From positions 1-30,784 of the forward strand of contig DJWN01000077.1 in NCBI GenBank assembly GCA_002440975.1: DNA of 30,784 bases, written 5' to 3'. Shown in pieces: positions 24,420 through 30,784 of this stretch; positions within the stretch are counted from its first letter, which is position 1, and the number at the start of each line of letters is the position of its first letter. Both the position numbers and the translations under genes were made by a program. Under the pieces are notes generated by a model, which was not told the DNA's origin, did no database searches, and was given only the letters and a program-made list of their open reading frames with translations. The stretch comes from Bacteroidales bacterium UBA6229. Its GTDB lineage: Bacteria > Bacteroidota > Bacteroidia > Bacteroidales > F082.

Positions 24420-26894
24420 ATGAAGTCAAACACACTGATCCGATTTTTTCTTTTTAGTCTAATGCTATTTTCTTTTGTTTCGCAGGCACAGATTCTGGAA
24501 CCTGTGAAATGGGATTTCTCTACCGAAAAAATCTCTGATGGGAAGTATAACCTGGTTTTTACTGCAAAAATAGAGCCTAAATGGCATTTATATTCGCAGG
24601 ATATTCCTATGTCGCCTCCTGCTACTACCTTCACATTTAAACCAAACGAACAGGCAAGATTTATTGGAGAAGTTATTGAATCACCTTCTGTAGAGCAGTA
24701 CGATCCGAATTTCGATATGGTATTGAAATTTTTTTCTGATGAGGCAGTTTTCAAACAGCAGGTCGAACTACTTACAAACGAATCAGTTACCATTGAAGGT
24801 GTACTCGAATTCATGTGCTGCGACGATATGCGTTGTCTTCCGCCTTCGGAAGTTGATTTTTCTTTTACGCTAGCCGGAGCTTCGGCACTTCCTGATTTTA
24901 GTGCGCAAACGTCAGCTCCACAAAATCAGGTGCTCGATCCGGTGAAATGGACTTACGACCTTAAAAAAGGCAATAAGGACGAGTTGGAGCTGGTATTTAC
25001 AGCAGCAATTGATGAAGGTTTTCACCTTTATTCCTTAAATATTCCCGAGAATGGCCCGCTGCCAACAGAATTCACCTTTACAGAATCAACAGCTTACGAA
25101 CTGAATGCAGCAATTTCCGAAACTACTGAAGGTGAGATAAAATACGACGAAATCTTTGAGATGGATATCAAATCCTTCGAGAAGGAAGCGGTTTTTGTGC
25201 AGCCATTAAAGCTACAACAAGAACCACCTTTCAACATCACGGGCGAAATTGCCTATATGGTCTGCAATGATGTGGGTTGCGTTGCACTTTATCACGATTT
25301 TGACCTGATTTACGATGGCAAAACCATCCAATTGGCAGAAGCATCTCAACCTTTGGCACAGAAGGAAACCTCGAATCAGGCCAAGGCTGATATCACAGGC
25401 GGAAACGCCTCGTTGTGGGGTTTCTTTTTTCTGGCGTTTTTAGGTGGTCTTGCAGCCATTTTAACCCCCTGTGTTTTCCCGATGATACCCATGACAGTAT
25501 CATTTTTTATGAAGGATAAAGACGAAGACAAACTGAAAGGCAGGTTGCAGGCAATCGTTTACGGACTGGCTATCATTGCGATATACACTTTGATAGGTTC
25601 CATTCTGGCTGTTGTGGCCGGACCAGATATCGCCAACTGGCTGAGCACGCACTGGCTGCCCAATATCATCTTCTTCCTGATTTTTGTCATTTTTGCTGCT
25701 TCCTTTTTCGGGATGTTTGAAATTACCTTACCACACTGGCTGGTAAATAAATCCGACGCCAAAGCAGATAAGGGCGGTTTTGTAGGTTCCATTTTCATGG
25801 CTTTAACACTTGTATTGGTTTCATTTAGTTGTACAGGACCAATTGTTGGAACAATCCTGGTTGAATCTGCTGGCGGACAAATACTTAAACCTATTGTTGG
25901 CATGTTCGGCTTTTCGCTGGCATTTGCTTTGCCTTTCACACTTTTTGCATTTTTTCCATCCTGGCTCAGCAATCTCCCAAAATCAGGTGGCTGGCTCAAC
26001 TCTGTGAAAGTAGTATTAGGTTTTCTCGAGTTGGCACTCGGACTGAAATTCCTCAGTATCGCAGATCAAACCTATCACTGGGGCTTACTCGACCGGGAAA
26101 TCTACCTGGCCTTATGGATTGTGATTTTCTTCCTCATGGGCTTATACCTGATGGGCAAAATAAAATTTGCACACGATTCTGAGGTTAAATACCTCAGTGT
26201 GCCACGCCTGGTTTTCTCGATTATTACTTTTTCATTTGTTGTTTACCTCATTCCCGGCATGTTTGGCGCACCACTCAAGGCATTGTCGGGCTATGTTCCA
26301 CCTATGCATACGCATGATTTTGATTTGAATGATATCATCCGGAAAAACAGTGGTGGAGGAGCTACTGCCATGATGCAGTTAACGGATAACGAGCTTTGCG
26401 AAACGCCTATGTTTCACGAAAAACTGCATTTGCCGCACGGTTTGCAGGGGTATTTTGATTACGATCAGGCACTTGCTTGTGCAAAATCACTGGATAAGCC
26501 TCTCTTTATTGATTTTACCGGTCATGGCTGTGTAAACTGTCGCGAGATGGAAGCCAATGTTTGGGCCGATCCCAGAGTATTGGCACTGCTTCGGGATGAG
26601 TATATTATTGCAGCGCTTTATGTGGATGACAAAACCATGCTGCCCGAAGATGAATGGGTATTATCTGATTATGATGGCAAATGGAAAAAAACGATCGGAC
26701 GAAAATATGCTGATTTTCAAGTATCCAAATTCGGGGTGAATGCTCAGCCTTATTATGTGTTGATGGGGCATGAAAATAATGTCGTATCCCAACCCCGGGC
26801 TTATGATTTGGATGTGGATGAATTTGTTGAATTTCTGAAACAAGGTGTTGAGAACTACAAAAAAAGCCAAACGGTTTTTACAATACCGGAATAA
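24420..26894 (+). CDS. dsbD: DsbD-like thiol:disulfide reductant conductor with duplicated N-terminal domain
   Basis: DsbD carries electrons from cytoplasmic thioredoxin across the inner membrane to reduce periplasmic disulfides. The 824-residue protein (E. coli DsbD has about 565) has a signal peptide (MKSNTLIRFFLFSLMLFSFVSQAQ) and two copies of a DsbD-alpha-like immunoglobulin-type domain (about 25-155 and 175-305), each with a C-x4-C pair (C134/C139 and C282/C287). Then come eight membrane segments with the two expected cysteines, C351 in LTPCVFPMIP and C471 in SFSCTGP, and a C-terminal thioredoxin domain with CVNC (C704, C707) in FTGHGCVNCREME. All redox centres are intact, and the extra N-terminal domain has its own pair. 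The start ATG 24420 lies just after a TAATTTTG element. A strong hairpin follows the stop. Confidence 0.93.
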   Translation: MKSNTLIRFFLFSLMLFSFVSQAQILEPVKWDFSTEKISDGKYNLVFTAKIEPKWHLYSQDIPMSPPATTFTFKPNEQARFIGEVIESPSVEQYDPNFDMVLKFFSDEAVFKQQVELLTNESVTIEGVLEFMCCDDMRCLPPSEVDFSFTLAGASALPDFSAQTSAPQNQVLDPVKWTYDLKKGNKDELELVFTAAIDEGFHLYSLNIPENGPLPTEFTFTESTAYELNAAISETTEGEIKYDEIFEMDIKSFEKEAVFVQPLKLQQEPPFNITGEIAYMVCNDVGCVALYHDFDLIYDGKTIQLAEASQPLAQKETSNQAKADITGGNASLWGFFFLAFLGGLAAILTPCVFPMIPMTVSFFMKDKDEDKLKGRLQAIVYGLAIIAIYTLIGSILAVVAGPDIANWLSTHWLPNIIFFLIFVIFAASFFGMFEITLPHWLVNKSDAKADKGGFVGSIFMALTLVLVSFSCTGPIVGTILVESAGGQILKPIVGMFGFSLAFALPFTLFAFFPSWLSNLPKSGGWLNSVKVVLGFLELALGLKFLSIADQTYHWGLLDREIYLALWIVIFFLMGLYLMGKIKFAHDSEVKYLSVPRLVFSIITFSFVVYLIPGMFGAPLKALSGYVPPMHTHDFDLNDIIRKNSGGGATAMMQLTDNELCETPMFHEKLHLPHGLQGYFDYDQALACAKSLDKPLFIDFTGHGCVNCREMEANVWADPRVLALLRDEYIIAALYVDDKTMLPEDEWVLSDYDGKWKKTIGRKYADFQVSKFGVNAQPYYVLMGHENNVVSQPRAYDLDVDEFVEFLKQGVENYKKSQTVFTIPE

Positions 26895-26916
26895 AGCTGA
26901 AAGGAATCTAAATACG

Positions 26917-26950
26917 AAAAGCCAGTTGTTTTTAGCAGCTGGCTTTTTAT
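26917..26950. terminator. Bidirectional terminator between the DsbD-like and M20 genes
   Basis: Arms AAAAGCCAG (26917-26925) and CTGGCTTTT (26939-26947) flank a 13-nt loop, followed by TTTTTATTT on the plus strand and TTTTCGTATTT on the minus strand. It lies 22 bp after one gene and 53 bp after the convergent gene, and likely serves both. Confidence 0.82.
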
Positions 26951-27002
26951 TTAACCCAAAAGCCGGATGATCTATTTCCGACTTTTTGTGTTTATTTTTA
27001 GC

Positions 27003-28367
27003 TTACATCTTAGCAAAATGCCTGTAGAATGCTGAAATTGTCTCAATTCCTTTGTAGAAATTATCCAAGGGATAGTTTTCATTTGGCGAATGAATCGCGT
27101 CTGATTCTAGGCCAAAGCCCATCAAAACGGATTTCAAACCCAGGATTTCTTCAAAGGTTGAAATAATCGGGATACTGCCACCGCTACGCATTGGGATTGG
27201 CTGCTTGCCATAAACATCCACATAAGCTTTTTCGGCGGCTTTGTAAGCCGGAAGATCGATCGGGCACACATAAGCCTGTCCGCCGTGCAAATATTCAACC
27301 TTAACTTTTACCGACTTTGGTGCAATTTTTTCAAAATATTCTTTGAAAAGCACCTCAATCTTTTTATGGTGTTGATTAGGAACCAAACGGCTCGAAATTT
27401 TAGCATAAGCTTTTGAAGGAAGCACGGTTTTAGCACCTTCGCCGGTGTATCCACCCCAGATACCGCAAACATCAAAAGTGGGTCTGATGCCTGTATGCTC
27501 AATGGTTGTATAGCCTTTTTCTCCATTCAACGCTTCCACATCAATAGCCTTTTTGTAGGCTTCTGCACTGAAAGGGGCCTTATTTAAAAGTTCTCTTTCT
27601 GCGGGAGTGGCTTCAAGCACATCATCATAAAAACCAGGAATGGTGATATAATTGTTTTCGTCTGTTATAGAAGCAATTAACTTCGATAACACATTGATAG
27701 GATTGGCAACGGCTCCGCCAAACAAACCAGAATGCAGATCGCGGTTGGGACCCGTAACTTCAACCTGCCAGTAAGCCAAGCCACGCAATCCTGTTGTGAT
27801 TGAAGGCACATCAGGGCCGATCATGCTGGTGTCTGAAACCAAAATCACATCAGCATTAAGCATATCTTTATGTTGCTCGCACCATTTGCCCAGATTGGGA
27901 GAACCAATTTCTTCTTCGCCTTCTATCATGAATTTTACATTGCAGGGCAAACTATCTGTAGCTACTAAGGTTTCAAAAGCCTTGGCATGCATAAAAGCCT
28001 GACCTTTATCGTCATCTGCACCACGAGCCCAGATTTTTCCATCCCTGATTTCAGGTTCAAATGGCGGACTGCTCCACAATTCGACAGGGTCAACAGGCAT
28101 CACATCATAGTGGCCGTAAACCAGCACGGTAGGAAGTGCAGGATCAATGATTTTTTCACCATAAACAACCGGATTGCCATCCGAAGGCATCACTTCGGCT
28201 TTATCAGCTCCTGCCTTCAAAATGCTGTCGCGCCAGTATTCAGCAGCTTTCTGCATATCCGGCTTGTGATCGCTAAGCGAACTGATCGAAGGGATGCGGA
28301 TCAGTCCGAACAACTCATCTAAAAATCTGTCTTTGTTGGATTCGATGTACGTTTTGATTTTTTCCAT
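27003..28367 (-). CDS. M20-family dipeptidase (CNDP-like)
   Basis: This di-zinc peptidase hydrolyses dipeptides and is probably cytoplasmic, since no signal peptide is seen. The 454-residue protein has the family's metal-binding blocks: H86 and D88 in VYGHYDVMPVD, the bridging Asp119 in RGADDDKGQ, catalytic EE in EGEEEIGS near residue 150, and an Asp in LVSDTSM near residue 180. A dimerisation lid domain follows (about 210-355, including RDLHSGLFGG), and the last His ligand lies in the C-terminal block DAIHSPNENYPL. Length and order match the carnosinase-like M20 peptidases of Bacteroidota. Substrate preference cannot be read from the sequence. The start is ATG 28367. Confidence 0.94.
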   Translation of the reverse strand: MEKIKTYIESNKDRFLDELFGLIRIPSISSLSDHKPDMQKAAEYWRDSILKAGADKAEVMPSDGNPVVYGEKIIDPALPTVLVYGHYDVMPVDPVELWSSPPFEPEIRDGKIWARGADDDKGQAFMHAKAFETLVATDSLPCNVKFMIEGEEEIGSPNLGKWCEQHKDMLNADVILVSDTSMIGPDVPSITTGLRGLAYWQVEVTGPNRDLHSGLFGGAVANPINVLSKLIASITDENNYITIPGFYDDVLEATPAERELLNKAPFSAEAYKKAIDVEALNGEKGYTTIEHTGIRPTFDVCGIWGGYTGEGAKTVLPSKAYAKISSRLVPNQHHKKIEVLFKEYFEKIAPKSVKVKVEYLHGGQAYVCPIDLPAYKAAEKAYVDVYGKQPIPMRSGGSIPIISTFEEILGLKSVLMGFGLESDAIHSPNENYPLDNFYKGIETISAFYRHFAKM

Positions 28368-28549
28368 TATTAGAGTTTTAGTGGTAAATAATTTTTTGTA
28401 AAAATAGGGAATTTCTGGTTTTCAGGTGTCCTTTAAACGAGGGTTTTGCCTGATAAATTATTTGAATCCGCTTGTTTTAATGTTATTTAAGAAACGAAAA
28501 GCAAAAATTTATTGTGCATATGCCATTCGAAATCGCATCAAAATTTTTC

Positions 28550-28581
28550 ATTGGCTGGCAGCCCTCAAAAGGCTAACTTTG
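28550..28581 (+). promoter_or_regulatory. Promoter of the gapA operon
   Basis: ATTG (28550-28553, one base from TTTG) stands 20 bp before a perfect TAACTTTG (28574-28581), giving a predicted start near 28588 and a leader of only about 13 nt before ATG 28601. Confidence 0.6.
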
Positions 28582-28600
28582 CCGGCCAAAGCTAAGAAAT

Positions 28601-29614
28601 ATGAAACCTATTCGGATTGCAATAAACGGATTTGGTCGCATTGGCCGGGTCACTTTCAGGCGGTTGATGCTCAGAAATGATATGGAGGTTGTTGCCATTA
28701 ACGACCTTGCTGAAACGGAAAACCTGGCTCACCTTTTGAAGTATGATTCCGTTCAAGGGGCATTTAAGGGTGAGGTCAGTGTAGATGGAGATTTTTTGTT
28801 GGTGGATGACAAAAAAATCAAAGTTTTAAATCAGGCTGATCCAACGCTGCTTCCCTGGAAGGAATTAGCCATTGATGTGGTGATTGAATCAACCGGTTTT
28901 TTTACTGAACCGGAGAAAGCCCGCCAACATATTGATGCTTCCGGAGCGCGAAAAGTAATCATTTCGGCCCCTGCCAAAGACATCCGCGAAGATGTTCCCT
29001 ATATTGTTTTAGGTGTTAACGATCATTTGATCAATCGAAATGACGACCTGATCTCGAATGCCTCCTGCACAACCAATAATGTAGCACCTTTGATAAAAAT
29101 ACTGCACGAAAACTGGGGAGTTCAAAAAGGTTTTATCACAACCGTGCATTCCTATACAAAAGATCAAAATCTTGTTGACGGGCCACATAAGGATTGGCGT
29201 CGCGGACGTGCTGCTGCACATTCTATCGTGCCAACCACAACCGGAGCTGCCAAAGCCGCTACCAGAATTTTCCCTCACCTGAAAGGGAATCTGGGAGGCG
29301 CAGGAATTCGAGTTCCAGTGCCGGATGGTTCGCTGACAGACCTCACCTGTACGCTGGATAAATCGACCAGTGTGGAAGAAATAAACGCAGCTTTTAAGGC
29401 CGCAGCCGAGAACGAGCTCAAAGGAATTTTACAATATACCGAAGATCCTATTGTATCCACAGATGTGATTGGCAACACACATTCAGCTGTTTTTGATGCC
29501 GGACTTACGGCTGTGCTGGGCGACAAAAACAAACTCGTAAAAGTGGTGGCCTGGTATGATAATGAGATGGGCTATGCCAGTCGCCTGGTCGAGCTGATTG
29601 CCAAATTTGTCTGA
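28601..29614 (+). CDS. gapA: Type I glyceraldehyde-3-phosphate dehydrogenase
   Basis: This glycolytic enzyme oxidises glyceraldehyde 3-phosphate with phosphate and NAD to 1,3-bisphosphoglycerate in the cytoplasm. The 337-residue protein has the NAD-binding NGFGRIGR near the N-terminus, an Asp after the second strand (VVAINDL) that favours NAD over NADP, catalytic Cys156 in SNASCTTN, the TVHSYTKDQNLVDGPHKDWRRGRAAA block, and the C-terminal WYDNEMGYASRLVEL. It is full length and intact. A short-leader promoter precedes it. The next gene begins 3 bp after the TGA, so the two are probably one operon. Confidence 0.98.
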   Translation: MKPIRIAINGFGRIGRVTFRRLMLRNDMEVVAINDLAETENLAHLLKYDSVQGAFKGEVSVDGDFLLVDDKKIKVLNQADPTLLPWKELAIDVVIESTGFFTEPEKARQHIDASGARKVIISAPAKDIREDVPYIVLGVNDHLINRNDDLISNASCTTNNVAPLIKILHENWGVQKGFITTVHSYTKDQNLVDGPHKDWRRGRAAAHSIVPTTTGAAKAATRIFPHLKGNLGGAGIRVPVPDGSLTDLTCTLDKSTSVEEINAAFKAAAENELKGILQYTEDPIVSTDVIGNTHSAVFDAGLTAVLGDKNKLVKVVAWYDNEMGYASRLVELIAKFV

Positions 29615-29617
29615 GTT

Positions 29618-30667
29618 TTGGATCATTTTGATCAAATCGTTGTGGGTGGCGGACTGGCCGGGAGCGTGCTGGTTTATCAACTGACGCAACAAGGACAACA
29701 CGTTTGCTGGATACATACAGGGCAAGAAAAAAGCTCAACAGTTGTTGCTGCCGGATTGATTAATCCATTAGTGTTCAGATACCTGACTTCGGTTTGGAAA
29801 GCGAACAAACTGCTGCCAGAGGCTGTAAATTTCTACCAATCGATTGAAGAAATTTCACAAAGAAGCTTTTTGCATCCGATTACAATCGCTAAAGTTTTCG
29901 GAGATCAGGATGAGGCGTTGTGGCGGCAGAAAATGAAGAAACCAGAAATTACCCAATGGATTGATAGCATTGGAAAGGTTCCTGATAATGACCTTCTTAT
30001 TCAACCTTTCGGAGCAGGTTTTGTACAGGGGTATTGGTTGGACACTGTCGTTTTTCTGGAGGAAATTAATAAAATTGTAGCTGACAAGGTTGTGACTTTA
30101 TCAGATAGATTTTATTTGGATGATCTGCATCTTATGAGTGATGGGGTTACTTATAAAAATCGCTTTCATGCCAACAAAATTATCTTCTGCGAAGGCTGGC
30201 AGGCTGTAATAAACCCGTTTTTTAATTTTGTTCCTTTCCGGCCGGTTAAAGGAGAACTCCTTACGATAATAATTGAAAATTTAAACAGCAATTATTTGCT
30301 CGTTAAAGACGTGTTTTTATTGCCATTAGGTAAAAATATTTTTCGATTAGGATCAACTTATGATTGGGACGATCTATCTGATGAACCTACTGAAAAGGCG
30401 AGAGCCCACTTATTAGATAAGCTATACAGTTTTTTAAAAGTAAAAGTTGAAGTAATTGATCATCAAGCCGGTGTAAGGCCTGCTATAGCTGATCGCCGTT
30501 CTGTTGCAGGTTTGCATCCTGATTATCCACAACTGGCAATTTTTAACGGATTGGGTGCGCGCGGGGTGATGATTGCTCCTTGGCTTGGGAAACAATTCGT
30601 TGAACATTTGCTTTTTCAGAAGTCATTGGATGAGAAGATTGATTTAAATCGGGTTGTAAAAAAATAA
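29618..30667 (+). CDS. FAD-dependent oxidoreductase of the D-amino-acid oxidase (DAO) fold
   Basis: This is a predicted FAD flavoprotein of 349 residues. The dinucleotide-binding motif VVGGGLAGSVLVYQL lies at residues 8-22. Later blocks typical of the DAO/glycine oxidase group include a substrate-domain strand KIIFCEGWQA, RPVKGELLTI, FRLGSTYDW and the C-terminal FAD-contact region QAGVRPAIADRRSVAGLHP with GLGARGVMIAPWLG. The substrate, an amine or amino acid, is not clear. The start is a TTG at 29618, 3 bp after the gapA stop; no ATG lies in frame before the FAD motif, so TTG is the likely start and translation may be coupled to gapA. The pairing with gapA is unusual and suggests co-transcription rather than a shared pathway. 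Confidence 0.88.
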   Translation: MDHFDQIVVGGGLAGSVLVYQLTQQGQHVCWIHTGQEKSSTVVAAGLINPLVFRYLTSVWKANKLLPEAVNFYQSIEEISQRSFLHPITIAKVFGDQDEALWRQKMKKPEITQWIDSIGKVPDNDLLIQPFGAGFVQGYWLDTVVFLEEINKIVADKVVTLSDRFYLDDLHLMSDGVTYKNRFHANKIIFCEGWQAVINPFFNFVPFRPVKGELLTIIIENLNSNYLLVKDVFLLPLGKNIFRLGSTYDWDDLSDEPTEKARAHLLDKLYSFLKVKVEVIDHQAGVRPAIADRRSVAGLHPDYPQLAIFNGLGARGVMIAPWLGKQFVEHLLFQKSLDEKIDLNRVVKK

Positions 30668-30699
30668 TGTTTAATTGCCTGATTAAGATGGAAATTATA

Positions 30700-30717
30700 C
30701 CGTCCACTACGGGACGG
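30700..30717. repeat. REP-like stem-loop 1
   Basis: CCGTCC (30700-30705) pairs with GGACGG (30712-30717) around the loop ACTACG. The core CTACGGGA is shared with the next stem-loop. It lies 33 bp after the last stop codon and is followed after 7 nt by a run of six T, so it might also end the gapA transcript. Confidence 0.65.
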
Positions 30718-30752
30718 AATGATCTTTTTTGGAATATTTTTCTACCTATATT

Positions 30753-30769
30753 TGATCCCTACGGGATCA
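30753..30769. repeat. REP-like stem-loop 2
   Basis: TGATCCC (30753-30759) pairs perfectly with GGGATCA (30763-30769) around a three-base TAC loop. The core CCCTACGGG is of a type I recall as common in intergenic palindromic repeats of Bacteroidota; copy number could not be checked here. Confidence 0.7.
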
Positions 30770-30784
30770 GTTTACAGAGCTTAG

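Overview
The window reads as chromosomal DNA of a Bacteroidota bacterium, probably an anaerobic or facultatively anaerobic member of the Bacteroidales/Marinilabiliales side. This rests on a type IX secretion (T9SS) C-terminal sorting domain on a secreted repeat protein, many short-leader genes without Shine-Dalgarno sequences, TANNTTTG-type -7 promoter elements (two or three with a TTTG-like -33 element at 19-20 bp), a single-chain pyruvate:ferredoxin oxidoreductase, and a TPR/membrane/HTH regulator of a kind common in this phylum. I saw no phage, plasmid, CRISPR, tRNA or rRNA gene and no transposase. Family assignments come from reading motifs, not from searches.

Layout. 1-662 (-): membrane metallophosphoesterase, cut by the window edge. 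748-3381 (-): valS. 3809-4869 (-): a GH17 beta-glucanase lipoprotein gene broken by two in-frame TAA codons and a frameshift. 5270-6070 (-): class C acid phosphatase lipoprotein. 6157-9690 (-): nifJ-type PFOR with a clear terminator, divergent from 9925-10938 (+), a dihydroorotate-dehydrogenase-like flavoprotein. 11065-11931 (+): prmC, overlapping tail to tail with 11892-12359 (-), a small SLOG/molybdenum-carrier-like protein that lies just behind a PiT phosphate transporter (12365-14614, -). Divergent from PiT is a two-gene operon (14761-17117, +): an outer-membrane porin and a beta-helix lipoprotein joined by an ATGA overlap. 17191-19308 (-): secreted prolyl oligopeptidase. 19662-20129 (-): GyrI-like effector-binding protein. 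20266-22335 (-): thirteen-repeat beta-propeller-type protein with a T9SS sorting tail. 22506-23927 (-): TPR/TM/HTH regulator. 24420-26894 (+): DsbD-like reductant conductor with a duplicated N-terminal domain. 27003-28367 (-): M20 dipeptidase. 28601-30667 (+): gapA and a D-amino-acid-oxidase-like flavoprotein, probably one operon. The window ends in two REP-like stem-loops (30700-30769).

How genes may work together. Central metabolism is represented by GAPDH and PFOR. The PiT transporter, porin and beta-helix lipoprotein could form an envelope route for phosphate or another anion; this is the best candidate for an under-described system here, but it is an inference from gene order. The rest are housekeeping and envelope or secreted functions. 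I find no convincing new defence, mobile or biosynthetic system.
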